Assembly: GCF_002946835.1 (NCBI RefSeq)
Contig: NZ_CP026652.1
Location: forward strand, 3,286,001-3,350,000
From: Streptomyces dengpaensis
GTDB taxonomy: Bacteria; Actinomycetota; Actinomycetes; Streptomycetales; Streptomycetaceae
Direction of reading: 5' to 3'
Length of the DNA: 64,000 nt
A model generated the notes under the pieces. The model saw only the letters and a program-made list of their open reading frames with translations, was not told the origin of the DNA and searched no databases. Shown one piece after another: positions 45,232 through 53,738 of this stretch. The translations under genes and the position numbers were made by a program. How positions within the stretch are numbered: position 1 is the first letter of the stretch; every line of letters begins with the position of its first letter.

Positions 45232-45984
45232 CTACGGCCTGGGCTTGGACTTCCCCGGCATGAGGGTCGCCGGCGCCGACGCCGGCGTCTCGACCGTGGG
45301 GGCCGGGCTCGGCGTGCTGTCCGCCGTCCTCGTCCTGCTCTTCGCGGATCCGGCGTCCCCGGCCAACTGCTCGGCGCAGTACGCCGCGACCTTGTCCTCG
45401 CCGCCCGCGGCGGTGACGAGCCGCTGCCAGGCCGTCGCGTTCAGGGCGTTGCCCCGGCCGCTCACCGCTTCGTACGCGCGGCAGTGGGCCGCCATGTCCT
45501 GAGCCTGCGTCGGACGCCCTGAGGGGAGGCCGGGCTCCGCGGAGGCCCCTGGGGCGGTGGCATCGGAAGCGCCGGGCTCCGCCGGCCGACCGGAGTCGGA
45601 CGCCGCGGACCGGTCCTGGGCGCTGTTCGACGGCTGGGTCTTGTCCCGCTCGTCCCTGTCGTCGCCCGAGGACGCACCTATGGCGGCGACGGCGACCCCG
45701 CCCAGCGTCAGACTCGCCAGCAGCACGGCGGCCGTGGCCCTCACCGAGCGGCTCAACCGCCGCTGCTCGCGCGGCCGCCAGTCGTCCCGCCGTCGGGTAC
45801 GCGCGGTGTGCGCGCCGCTGTCCCGCGCGGCACGGAAGGCGGCGACGGCCTGCGCCTGCGCCTCGGTGCCGTCCGCGCGGCGACGCAGGGCGGCGGCCAG
45901 GAGCGTCTCGACGGCGGGCTCTTCGCCCGCCGGGCGCGCGACCCGACGGTCGGGGACTCCGCCGTCGCTGTGCCGTTCACCCAT
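45232..45984 (-). CDS. Membrane protein paired with a sigma factor (candidate anti-sigma), copy B
   Basis: About 250 residues from ATG 45984, with GGAAG at six bases; ATG 45996 would add four residues. It has a cytoplasmic segment VETLLAAALRRRADG and AVAAFRAARDS, one TM (TAAVLLASLTLGGVAVAAIG), and an extracytoplasmic domain with HCRAYEAVSG and TAAGGEDKVAAYCAEQL (C-x34-C). A Pro/Thr-rich tail ends the protein. Same order as copy A: sigma gene, then this gene 36 bases downstream. No zinc-binding anti-sigma signature is seen; function is inferred from linkage. Confidence 0.72.
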   Translation of the reverse strand: MGERHSDGGVPDRRVARPAGEEPAVETLLAAALRRRADGTEAQAQAVAAFRAARDSGAHTARTRRRDDWRPREQRRLSRSVRATAAVLLASLTLGGVAVAAIGASSGDDRDERDKTQPSNSAQDRSAASDSGRPAEPGASDATAPGASAEPGLPSGRPTQAQDMAAHCRAYEAVSGRGNALNATAWQRLVTAAGGEDKVAAYCAEQLAGDAGSAKSRTRTADSTPSPAPTVETPASAPATLMPGKSKPRP

Positions 45985-46020
45985 GTCCGCTTCCATCCCT
46001 GCCCGACGACTTCTTGCCGT

Positions 46021-46611
46021 TCATCTCGACTCCCCCAGCGTTCGAGGGCCCTCATCCGTCACACCCTCGGCACCGAGCAGCCGTGCGAGGCTCTTCAGAC
46101 CACGGTATGCGGCCGTGCGCACCGCGCCCGGACGCTTGCCCAGGACGCGCGCCGCCGCCGGCCCGTCCAGGCCGACCACGACCCGCAGCAGTACGGCCTC
46201 GGCCTGGTCGCGCGGCAGCCGCGCGACCAACTCCAGGGCGTACTCGGTGGAAAGGGTCTCCAGTGCCTGGTCATCCGTGCTGTGTGTGCCGGGCAGCTCC
46301 AGCACATCCTGTTCGAGCACGGTCGCCCGGGGCCGTACCTTCAACCGCCTCAGATGGTCCAGTGCGCGGTGCCGGGCGATGGTCGCGGTCCAGCCGCGGA
46401 ACCCGGCTCCGTCCCCGCGGAACCGCCCCAGGTCACGCGCGATCTCCAGCCACGCGTCGGACGCCACGTCCTCCGCGTCGTCGCCGACTATCCCGCGCAG
46501 ATACCCGAGCAGTCCGGGCTGCACGATGCGGTACGCGGCCGCGAAGGCGGCCTCGTCCCCCTCCTGCGCCCGCGCGACAGCCACGCCCAGTTCCCCGTCG
46601 TACGCCTGCAC
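46021..46611 (-). CDS. ECF-type RNA polymerase sigma factor, copy B
   Basis: A 196-residue sigma factor, paralogue of copy A. GTG 46611 (VQAYDGELGVAVARAQEG) is chosen because it aligns with the start of copy A (MLGDDAELTAAVLAAQDG) and has GGGAGGGG upstream; the open frame extends to 46665. Region 2 includes GLLGYLRGIVGDDAEDVASD and FRGWTATIARHRALDHLRRL; region 4 includes LPRDQAEAVLLRVVVGLDGP and LGKRPGAVRTAAYRGLKSL. Confidence 0.88.
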   Translation of the reverse strand: MQAYDGELGVAVARAQEGDEAAFAAAYRIVQPGLLGYLRGIVGDDAEDVASDAWLEIARDLGRFRGDGAGFRGWTATIARHRALDHLRRLKVRPRATVLEQDVLELPGTHSTDDQALETLSTEYALELVARLPRDQAEAVLLRVVVGLDGPAAARVLGKRPGAVRTAAYRGLKSLARLLGAEGVTDEGPRTLGESR

Positions 46612-46769
46612 GCGGCGGGATTCCCCTCCCTGACCCAACGCTGTCCTCGTTCGTACCGAGTTCACTCGAAATCAACACCGGTCGACACGGTCTGCCGTGT
46701 CGCCGCCCCCGTGGTCATCAGCGTCGGGACTCACAGAAATGTCACCGCACACCAGGAACCCTTGCCGCC

Positions 46770-47213
46770 TCACGCGGACCGCTGCGCACAGACGGCCTGC
46801 GGGGCCATACGTCCGTGCAGCTGCAGATACAGCGTCCGCATGGACTCCCGCTCGCCCGCCTCGAATCGCTTCACGACCTTGCCGAGCGGGTTCCACACGC
46901 GCCCGTCGGGCATCCGAACGCCGACGGACTGGCCGAACAGCTTCCGTTGATCCGCATCGAATTCGACCCACTCGGCCCCGGCGCGCCGCACGAGCACCTC
47001 ACCGGCGTAGGCGCCGAGCCCGAAGAGCACGGGCTGCACGCTGGCGCGGTCGGGCTCCCCTTTCCGCAGCCCGTCGACGATGAAGTCGACCACACGCAGG
47101 CTGTTCACGGAGTAGTCCAATGGCAGGCGGTGCCGCGCCGTGATCTGCCGCACGAACTGCGCCGCGTGCCGCCGCATCCACACCTCGGCCGACGTCCGCT
47201 CCTTCATGGTCAT
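46770..47213 (-). CDS. Conserved hypothetical protein, paralogue of 60838-61218
   Basis: A 147-residue protein from ATG 47213, preceded by GGGGAG. No known domain recognised. The segment LDYSVNSLRVVDFIVDGLRK and GLGAYAGEVLVRRAGAEWVE closely matches the protein encoded at 60838-61218 (LDYSAQSLWRVDRLIEEIRR, GFGAYAGEVIARQTGAEWWE), followed by a similar R-PDGR-W-P motif. Predicted soluble, cytoplasmic. Confidence 0.75.
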   Translation of the reverse strand: MTMKERTSAEVWMRRHAAQFVRQITARHRLPLDYSVNSLRVVDFIVDGLRKGEPDRASVQPVLFGLGAYAGEVLVRRAGAEWVEFDADQRKLFGQSVGVRMPDGRVWNPLGKVVKRFEAGERESMRTLYLQLHGRMAPQAVCAQRSA

Positions 47214-47452
47214 GACTCCCCGCCCCTCGCCGTCCCCATGGGTCCACCAGACCAAGCGGGGCGAGGACCCCGAACATCACGCTCACCTGTAGTGACAAAG
47301 ATCATGTGACGGGCTGGCGGCCCCGTACAACCATTCGTCTCCCCCGAGCGTCGGGAGCGCCTTTCGCCCGCAATGCCATGGAATGCCATGCGAATGCGCG
47401 GGCGGCCAGGCCCGGCTGCGGAACACGGCGCCGCCGGGGAGGGCGCCCGCCA

Positions 47453-48337
47453 TCAACTCACGCCCGCGGGAAGGCGGATTTCGCCGGCGAACACCCCTCG
47501 GGTCTCCTCCCGCACATCCTGGCTGTAGGCGATGGTCCGCCCCTGATAAGGGATCAGAAAGCTGCACGCGAAGCGGTGGGAAGTGATCCGGAAGGTCTTC
47601 GTGTCCAGGACGAGCGTTTCGTCGACACGGTCCAGCAGAAGCTGATCCTCGCCGGCCCTGATCCCGGCCTTCCGCAGTTGCGCGAGGGCCGGTTCCAATT
47701 CCCGTACCGCTTTCTCCACGGCGGGCCGGTCCCTGACCTCAGCCAACCGCCGTGAGGCGGTGTGCACTTGAAGCCGCACATGGCCGTCCGCCTCGACCAC
47801 CTCAACGGCGCCTTCACCCGCCTTGGCGTAATGCGTGAACGCCTCAAGAGCGTCCACGGGGTCCTCCACCTTGTCGGCGATGTCCGGGTCGGAGACGGGC
47901 CCCTTCTTCCAGACCTTGCCCGCCCCTCCCTCCTTCACATAGCCGACTTCCCGGACGACAAAGACCTCTTCGGACCTGCCCACTCCCTTACTGACGATGG
48001 CCCCCGTCGAGTGGAGGGCTTCAGGATCCCCGGTCCGCCGCACGGTGGACGTATAGAAGGCGGCACTCGTCCGCCCCTGCAGCACGAGCTCCTCCTTCCC
48101 CTTCGCCGCGAAGGTCCACCCGCCTTCGGACGCCATCGCCCGCCTTGCACGCTCGAGGAATTCCTCGGGCGTCCTGGGCTCCGCGGGCGGCCGCTCCCTC
48201 TTCACCTCGGGGGCCGCGCCGACCGCCGGACGCCCCGTGTCGGCCGGCTCCCCCGTACCGCTTCCCTCGGAACAGCCGGCCAACGCGATGCAGAGCGGGG
48301 CACCGGCCAACACCACGCGTCCGAAGTGGGCTCTCAT
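47453..48337 (-). CDS. Secreted lipoprotein, paralogue of 51841-52782
   Basis: A 294-residue lipoprotein: MRAHFGRVVLAG, lipobox IALAGC, a Gly/Pro-rich linker, then a LppX/LprG-like or similar beta-rich domain with EEFLERARRAMASEGGWTF, VGYVKEGGAGKVWKKGPV and TRGVFAGEIRLPAGV. The same ordered motifs occur in the protein at 51841-52782, so the two are paralogues. They probably act at the outer membrane-facing surface; function unknown. No neighbouring operon partner. Confidence 0.78.
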   Translation of the reverse strand: MRAHFGRVVLAGAPLCIALAGCSEGSGTGEPADTGRPAVGAAPEVKRERPPAEPRTPEEFLERARRAMASEGGWTFAAKGKEELVLQGRTSAAFYTSTVRRTGDPEALHSTGAIVSKGVGRSEEVFVVREVGYVKEGGAGKVWKKGPVSDPDIADKVEDPVDALEAFTHYAKAGEGAVEVVEADGHVRLQVHTASRRLAEVRDRPAVEKAVRELEPALAQLRKAGIRAGEDQLLLDRVDETLVLDTKTFRITSHRFACSFLIPYQGRTIAYSQDVREETRGVFAGEIRLPAGVS

Positions 48338-48579
48338 TTCCGGTCTCCCTGTTTCGTCCTACGAAGCGGGCCGGTTATACATGAGCGCCGAACACGGTCG
48401 CGACCGTAAGGATATTCGGGGCGAATGCCACCCCCGAGCCTGTCATGGCCCCGCGTCTGTGATCTCTGTGGGGCGTGATGTTTCGGCGGCACGATGCGCT
48501 GGGTTGAACGTGCCGGGTCGGACCGGCGCACTCACCCCTGCCCGCATCATCCGCACCACCACCACCGACAGGACGTCCC

Positions 48580-49326
48580 ATGCGCATCCGAACCACCGCG
48601 GTCGCCGTCGCCACGGCCGCTGCCCTGCTGACCGGCTGTTCGGACTCCGGCTCCGGCTCCGAGAAGCCCGGCGCCAAGAGCCCCGGCTCCGAGCAGACGG
48701 CGGGCCGGCAGCCCGACCAGAAGGCCGCCGCGGGCGCGGTCCTCTCGGAGGCCGAGCTGCGGCAGGCGCTCGCCACCGCGACGGAGGCGACCGGCTACCA
48801 GGCCAAGGACAACGACGTCCCGGCGACGCGCCCCAAGGCCGACAAGGCCGCGTGCCGCGCCCTCGCCGACATGACCGCGACCGGGACCACCCGTACCCCC
48901 GAAGCGAACGCCTGGGCCAGCCGGTCCTTCACCTCCGAGAGCGCCGAGCCCGGCTTGTCGGTGACCACCAGCCTCTTCTCGTACGAGGGCGAAGGCGCCC
49001 AGCAGACCGTCGCCGGCATCCGCGAGGCGCTCGACGCCTGCGCCGACGGCTTCACGACCACGGGGAACAACGGCGGCGCCACGATCACCTACACATCGGT
49101 GACCGCCGAGCAGCCGCTCGAGGGCGGCGAGGAGGCGGTGTCCTGGGTGATGACCGGGGAGGCGCAGGGCCAGCAGGTGCCGATGCACCTGACCGCGGTG
49201 CGCGAGGGCAACACCCTCGCGGTCTTCTTCACGATCCACCTGCTGTCCCCGGAGAAGACGGAGCTGCCGAAGGACCTCTTCGACACGCAGATGACCAAGC
49301 TGGCGGACGCGGTCAAGTCGGCGTAA
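48580..49326 (+). CDS. Secreted lipoprotein of unknown function
   Basis: A 248-residue lipoprotein: MRIRTTAVAVATAAALLTGC with lipobox LLTGC, then a Ser/Gly-rich linker. The mature domain (AELRQALATATEATGYQAKD, CRALADMTA, ALDACADGFTT) has two cysteines and resembles PknH-sensor-like extracellular domains in outline. ATG 48580. It stands alone between a divergent lipoprotein gene and a convergent DUF2236 gene; no terminator is evident. Confidence 0.75.
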   Translation: MRIRTTAVAVATAAALLTGCSDSGSGSEKPGAKSPGSEQTAGRQPDQKAAAGAVLSEAELRQALATATEATGYQAKDNDVPATRPKADKAACRALADMTATGTTRTPEANAWASRSFTSESAEPGLSVTTSLFSYEGEGAQQTVAGIREALDACADGFTTTGNNGGATITYTSVTAEQPLEGGEEAVSWVMTGEAQGQQVPMHLTAVREGNTLAVFFTIHLLSPEKTELPKDLFDTQMTKLADAVKSA

Positions 49327-49419
49327 CGGGACGGTCGTCGCCACCTCACCCGGGCCGCCGAGTCCCTGCTGCTCGGCGGCCAATCGCCCCGGAAAGGTGG
49401 TCATGGTTCGTCATGGCTG

Positions 49420-50352
49420 TCAGGGGCGGCGCGCTTCCCGCCTTGCGTCGTTGACGCGGCGGGCCGCGCGGCGGGCCCTCCGGGCGTACGGCAGGTACCG
49501 CAGCCGCTCCGGAAGCAGCGGCACCGCCACCCGTACGACCCGCCCGAACCGCCGCAGCGAACGCTCCTGTCGCGCGGTCCACTCCAGCCCGATCGCCTCG
49601 CGCGCGTCCGGCGGCATCAGGCCGATCGTCAGGAACCGGCGCGCCCGCAGCAGGGGCGGCACGAGCAGCGGCCAGGCGGGGCGCAGGAGCCGGGCGGCCC
49701 TGCCGGGCGGGAGCGGTACGTCCACGTCCGTCGCGACCAGCTCCCGTACCACCGCCGTCGCTTCCAGTTCCTCGCGCAGCACGCCGCGGTAGTACGGCCA
49801 GAACTCCTCCAACGTCTGTGGCATGTCGCGGTCGGCGATCCCCAGCACCCGGCCGACGCACAGCCACTCCGCGTACAGCTGCCGCTCCTCGGCCTCGGTG
49901 AACGGGCGGGTGCCCATCACGCGCTGGGCGTACCGGTAGGCAGGGAAGCCGGTGGCGTGGACCCAGCCGTAGGTGGCGGGGTCGAGCGCGTGGTACAGGC
50001 GGCCGAGGGCGTCGGTGCCGTGGATGTGCCGGTGGAGCCGTCGCAGGCGGCGGCCCTCTTCGAGCGCGGCCTCACCGCCGTACACCCACAGCTGGGTGGA
50101 TGCCACGGAGCGTTGCGCACGTCCCCACGGGTCCGTGCGGAAGACGGAGTGATCATCCACGCCGGCGCCCACCGCGGGGTGTGCGACCTGCAGGGTCAGC
50201 GCGGCGGGAAGGGCCAGCACGGCCCTGACCTCCCCGGTGAGGTGCCACAGCATCCCACCGACGGGAGGCGGTACGGGGGCGGCGGTGCCGTGCGTGGCGT
50301 GCGTGCTGTACGTGCCGTGGCGCGCCCGGACCGCCCCGTGCGCGGTGGCCAC
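49420..50352 (-). CDS. DUF2236 (MpaB-like oxygenase) family protein
   Basis: About 310 residues. The family features are seen: LALPAALTLQVAHPAVGAGV, DPWGRAQRSVASTQLWVYGG, RLHRHIHGTDALGRLYHALD, WVHATGFPAYRYA and LRYLPYARRARR. Conserved His and Arg residues of this family bind haem in Lcp-type latex oxygenases; for MpaB-like members the role is less clear. GTG 50352 (VATAHGAVRARHG) is chosen; the longer frame runs into a tandem repeat region and a Shine-Dalgarno GGAGG is close to the GTG, so the start is uncertain. Confidence 0.85.
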   Translation of the reverse strand: MATAHGAVRARHGTYSTHATHGTAAPVPPPVGGMLWHLTGEVRAVLALPAALTLQVAHPAVGAGVDDHSVFRTDPWGRAQRSVASTQLWVYGGEAALEEGRRLRRLHRHIHGTDALGRLYHALDPATYGWVHATGFPAYRYAQRVMGTRPFTEAEERQLYAEWLCVGRVLGIADRDMPQTLEEFWPYYRGVLREELEATAVVRELVATDVDVPLPPGRAARLLRPAWPLLVPPLLRARRFLTIGLMPPDAREAIGLEWTARQERSLRRFGRVVRVAVPLLPERLRYLPYARRARRAARRVNDARREARRP

Positions 50353-50360
50353 GCCTCCAT

Positions 50361-50424
50361 TGTCCCCCGCGCACCGCTCGCGTGTCCCTCGCGCACCTCT
50401 CACGTGTCCCTCGCGCACCTCTCA
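50361..50424. repeat. 22-bp direct repeats upstream of the DUF2236 gene
   Basis: CGTGTCCCTCGCGCACCTCTCA occurs perfectly at 50381-50402 and 50403-50424, with a degenerate third unit at 50361-50380. They lie immediately before the DUF2236 start region. Confidence 0.85.
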
Positions 50425-50567
50425 CGGGCGATCGGGCCGCCTCGCGCGCCCGCGCCGGACGGATGCGCCCAACGCGGCCGACCACCGCGCCCCGGTCCCC
50501 CGGCGTTCGGGCGCCGCGGCTGAGCGCTTCAGCCGGCCCCTTTGTCAGAGCCGCCCGTAAACGCTGA

Positions 50568-51569
50568 TCAAGGGGAAGGCAGAGTCCACTTCTGGTCGGT
50601 GCCTCCCGTGCAGTCCCAGATCTCGAGGCGATCGGCGTCCAGGCACCGGCCTGACTGGGGGTTCACCAGCTCCCGACGGGAGGTGTAGGTCCAGTGCTGG
50701 GCGGGGGTGGTGTTGCAGCTGAAGAGCTGCACCTGGGAACCGTTCACGGTGCCGGCGTCTCTGACGTCCATGCACTCCCCCCGGCTCCGCAAGGACCCGT
50801 CCGATGCGACCGACCAGTTCTGGCTCGCGCTGCCGTCGCAGTCGTAGAGCTGCAACGCGGTGCCGCCGTAAAGGGTGACGGGTCCGGCGGCAAGGCACTT
50901 GCCGCCGGACCCGGTGATGGTGCTGGCGCCCTTCGAGGCCTGGGGTGCGGGCACTTTCGGACGCGGCGACGGCACCTGAGTGGTGTCCTTGGCTGCCGTG
51001 GGGCTGGGCGAGGATGTGCCGCGGCTCGTTGGGGAGGCGCCGGCCGAAGAGGGCTTGGCGCTGTGCCGAGCCTCCTCCTTGCTCGGGAGGACAGTAGCGA
51101 TGGCTGGACCGGTCGACGAGGGCACGGGAGGGGTGGAGCTTCCGTCAACTACGCCGACCGCGTTGGGAGTCGGGGCATCCGGAGCGGTGAGAAACCCGGA
51201 GGACAGGGCGCCGACCAGCCCACTCACCACCACCCCGGCGCCGAAAACCAGCACCTCCCGGCGTCTGCGCTGCCAGACGGCCTGTAATCCCTCGGTCGCG
51301 CCGCTGGATACCGGTGATGGCCCGGGACCGGACGTCGGCCCAGGACCATCGGCCTCCGCTGCCTCCCTCTCATGGTCAGGCGCGTGGTCAGGCGGTGTCG
51401 GGTCCGCAGTCTCAGGAGCCTGAGGTATCCCGAGAAACTCGGGTACGGCCGGAGCGCGGTCGGCGACCTCCTGCCGGTCAGGATCTCCCCCGGCACTACT
51501 ACCGCACCCCGGACAGGAAAAGACGCCGTTGAGACGGCGTTTACACCGAGAACAGTAGTAAATGCGCAT
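50568..51569 (-). CDS. Zinc-ribbon, single-TM protein with C-terminal ricin-type lectin domain
   Basis: A 333-residue protein from ATG 51569; AGGAG lies seven bases upstream, which rules out the GTG at 51575. The N terminus is a four-Cys zinc ribbon (YYCSRCKRRLNGVFSCPGCG), then a Pro/Glu-rich linker, a TM (VLVFGAGVVVSGLVGALSSG) and a Ser/Pro/Thr-rich extracytoplasmic stalk. A beta-trefoil ricin B lectin domain with three QxW motifs (QNW, QHW, QKW) ends it. It probably displays the lectin on the outer face with the ribbon inside. Ligand unknown. Confidence 0.85.
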   Translation of the reverse strand: MRIYYCSRCKRRLNGVFSCPGCGSSAGGDPDRQEVADRAPAVPEFLGIPQAPETADPTPPDHAPDHEREAAEADGPGPTSGPGPSPVSSGATEGLQAVWQRRRREVLVFGAGVVVSGLVGALSSGFLTAPDAPTPNAVGVVDGSSTPPVPSSTGPAIATVLPSKEEARHSAKPSSAGASPTSRGTSSPSPTAAKDTTQVPSPRPKVPAPQASKGASTITGSGGKCLAAGPVTLYGGTALQLYDCDGSASQNWSVASDGSLRSRGECMDVRDAGTVNGSQVQLFSCNTTPAQHWTYTSRRELVNPQSGRCLDADRLEIWDCTGGTDQKWTLPSP

Positions 51570-51840
51570 TCCCACTCTCCTGTTCGGCCATCACGCGACA
51601 GTGCTCCGCCCCGCCCGTGCGGCTGCGCTCGGAGTGGTCCAGCGGCAGCCGACTGCGCGCGTAGCCACCCCGCCCGGATCACGGAGCATGCGGAACCGCT
51701 TCCCCCGCTTCACTCAGCGGAAGCAGGGTCAGAAACATCACGCGTCACAGGGATGTCGCTTGCCACACAGGAAAGTCACAGCCGGCATACGACCTTTGGG
51801 GCCGTCGTACGTCGCGGAGTGAAGTCACGGTCGGCAGACG

Positions 51841-52782
51841 TCACTTCACACCCGGCGGCAAGGCCACGCTCCCGGTGAACACGCCACGGTTGTCGGCCCG
51901 CACCTCCTGGCTCACCGTGATGTCGCCGCCCTGGAACGGGACGAGCAACGTCAACACATAGCGGTGCGACGTGAGTCGATACCCGTGCGCCGCGTCCAGG
52001 TCCCACCTCTCGGTGAAGCTCTTGAGCGTGATCTGACGGTCGGTCGCCGTCACCCCGGCCTCGCGCAACTGAGCCAGCGTGGGCTCCACCTCCCGCAGCG
52101 CCCGCTTCAGCGCCGGACGGTCACGGGCGGCCGACAACTGCCAGCCGGACGCGGTGACTTGAAGCCGCACGCCATCGCCGGCGGCCCCCGTACGACTCAC
52201 CTTCGCACTCTTGGCGTACGCCGCGAACGCGTCCAGCTCGGCCACGGGATCCTCGATGTCATTGGCGATGCCGGGATCGGACAGCGGACCCTTCTTCCAC
52301 CCCTCGGCGCCCTCCTTGACGTAACCCGTGCCGCCGACGACGTACACCGCCTCGGACTTGCGCTCTCCCTTGCTGGTGGTGATCGTGCCGGTCTGCTGGA
52401 GCGCCTCGGGGGCGGTGGTGCGGTGCACGGTCGCGTCGTACGTGGCGGTGGACGGCGCCTGTCCCCGCATGACGGCGGACTCGCTGCCGCGCAGGGCGAA
52501 CGTCCACCCCTTCTCGGCGCCCATGGCCCGCCGGGCCATGGCGACGAACTGCGCGGCGTTCTTCGGCTTGGGGGCGGGCTTGGCCGTGGGGCGCGACGTA
52601 CCCGCCGGATCGGGTTGGGCCTGCGTCGTCTGTGAAGATCTGTGTCGCCCGCCCGGCTTCCGCTTGCCGCCCTGCGGGGAACATCCGGACACGGCCACGG
52701 CGGCCGCGACCAACACGACGACGACGGCGCGGCGCCCACTCGGACGGCGGTCATTCAAACAAAGACGTATTCCGGACGGCAC
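51841..52782 (-). CDS. Secreted lipoprotein, paralogue of 47453-48337
   Basis: A 313-residue lipoprotein beginning at GTG 52782; signal RRAVVVVLVAAAVAVSGC with lipobox VSGC and a Lys/Ser/Pro-rich linker. The domain shares AQFVAMARRAMGAEKGWTFA, GTGYVKEGAEGWKKGPLSD and RGVFTGSVALPPGV with the earlier paralogue. No strong ribosome-binding site, so the exact start is uncertain. Function unknown; the two related genes lie 3.5 kb apart. Confidence 0.78.
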   Translation of the reverse strand: MPSGIRLCLNDRRPSGRRAVVVVLVAAAVAVSGCSPQGGKRKPGGRHRSSQTTQAQPDPAGTSRPTAKPAPKPKNAAQFVAMARRAMGAEKGWTFALRGSESAVMRGQAPSTATYDATVHRTTAPEALQQTGTITTSKGERKSEAVYVVGGTGYVKEGAEGWKKGPLSDPGIANDIEDPVAELDAFAAYAKSAKVSRTGAAGDGVRLQVTASGWQLSAARDRPALKRALREVEPTLAQLREAGVTATDRQITLKSFTERWDLDAAHGYRLTSHRYVLTLLVPFQGGDITVSQEVRADNRGVFTGSVALPPGVK

Positions 52783-53001
52783 GCAATAACCCTTCGGCAG
52801 GGACGGGCAGCTCGATGGCGGCCCGGTTATACAGCAGCAGCCGACGCGACGGCGAGCGCCCGGAAGAAGTGGGGCAAACAGGTTCTTCGAACCAAGGGCC
52901 AGCCGCCGGACACCCCGGTACGGATGACCACGGTCCGGCCGACACGGCCGACACAGCGCTCACCAGCACGTTCACGGCCGCAGACCGGAGACGGCGGCAG
53001 C

Positions 53002-53375
53002 TCACACGCGCACGGTGATCACCGGCTCGGCCCCGGCCAGTTGGTCCAGGTATGCCTGGATGTCACCCGGGTCGGGGGTGGCGACCATCGCCGCGCCGAT
53101 CTGAAGCGCGGTGAGAGCAACCAGTCCGTCGACGGGATCGGGCCGCTTCTTACCGCGCAAGTCCGCCCGGCCGATCAGCTCACCGACGCGCCGCCACTCG
53201 GTCTCGGTGTAGCAGCACACCACCGCGCATTCCCTGAGCGCCCGGGCCAGGTGAGCCCGGGTCGCCCCACCCCGCCACGCCTGGGCGACCACCGGAGCCG
53301 GGACGACCGGCAAACCGTTCCTGGCGAACGTCCGGTGGCGCACGAGGGCGGCCCCCGGATTCTTGGCGGCGGGCG
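53002..53375 (-). pseudogene. PIN-domain protein lacking its N terminus
   Basis: The frame reads KNPGAALVRHRTFARNG, LPVVPAPVVAQAWRGG, ARALRECAVVCCYTE, RPDPVDGLVALTALQIGAA and ATPDPGDIQAYLDQLAG, matching the C-terminal two thirds of a PIN (VapC-like) nuclease. The first strand with the catalytic Asp (normally MxxxDTGALVA) is missing; upstream in this frame only Pro/Arg-rich sequence occurs, where the neighbouring reading frame is broken too. A GTG at 53343 could start a 113-residue product without the active site. Confidence 0.65.
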
Positions 53376-53528
53376 GGGGCTCGCGTTGGCGTAACCGTTC
53401 GCGTCCAGCCTCAGGGAGGGCAGGCGCAGGCCCGCGCGGTCGAGGGCGGAGGCGAGGGCATCGCGCGCATCCTCGGCTTCCCTGATGATCTCGGCCGCCG
53501 TCGCGGTCCGGTGCCGCGTACTGCTCAT
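53376..53528 (-). pseudogene. N-terminal remnant of a small PIN-partner (antitoxin-like) gene
   Basis: ATG 53528 with GGAGG eight bases upstream begins a sequence STRHRTATAAEIIREAEDAR then ALASALDRAGLRLPSLRLDA, common as the small protein preceding PIN genes in Streptomyces. After about 50 residues it turns into Pro/Arg-rich sequence (SPRPPPRIRGPP) with a frame incompatible with the PIN part. A deletion joining the two genes explains both truncations. Confidence 0.55.
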
Positions 53529-53738
53529 GCGCTCCGCCTCCGTCTCCTTCTCCGTCTCCGCCCGCCGAACCCCTGCTCGTACGGCACGAATTGGATTACT
53601 CTGCGTGTTCTGGGCATTACGAGAATGACCCCGGAGTCGAGCGCGAACACGGCGAGCGGGCCAACGTTCTCCGCCACGCGACCCTAATTCCACACCTTCC
53701 ACGCTTCAGGGTCTTTACGGCCTTCACGAAGGAGCGCG

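Noticed and set aside
51653..51664. CTGCGCGCGTAG, one base from the nucleoside operator
   Set aside because: It lies before the zinc-ribbon/lectin gene, breaks the palindrome, and that gene has no link to nucleosides; probably chance in GC-rich DNA.
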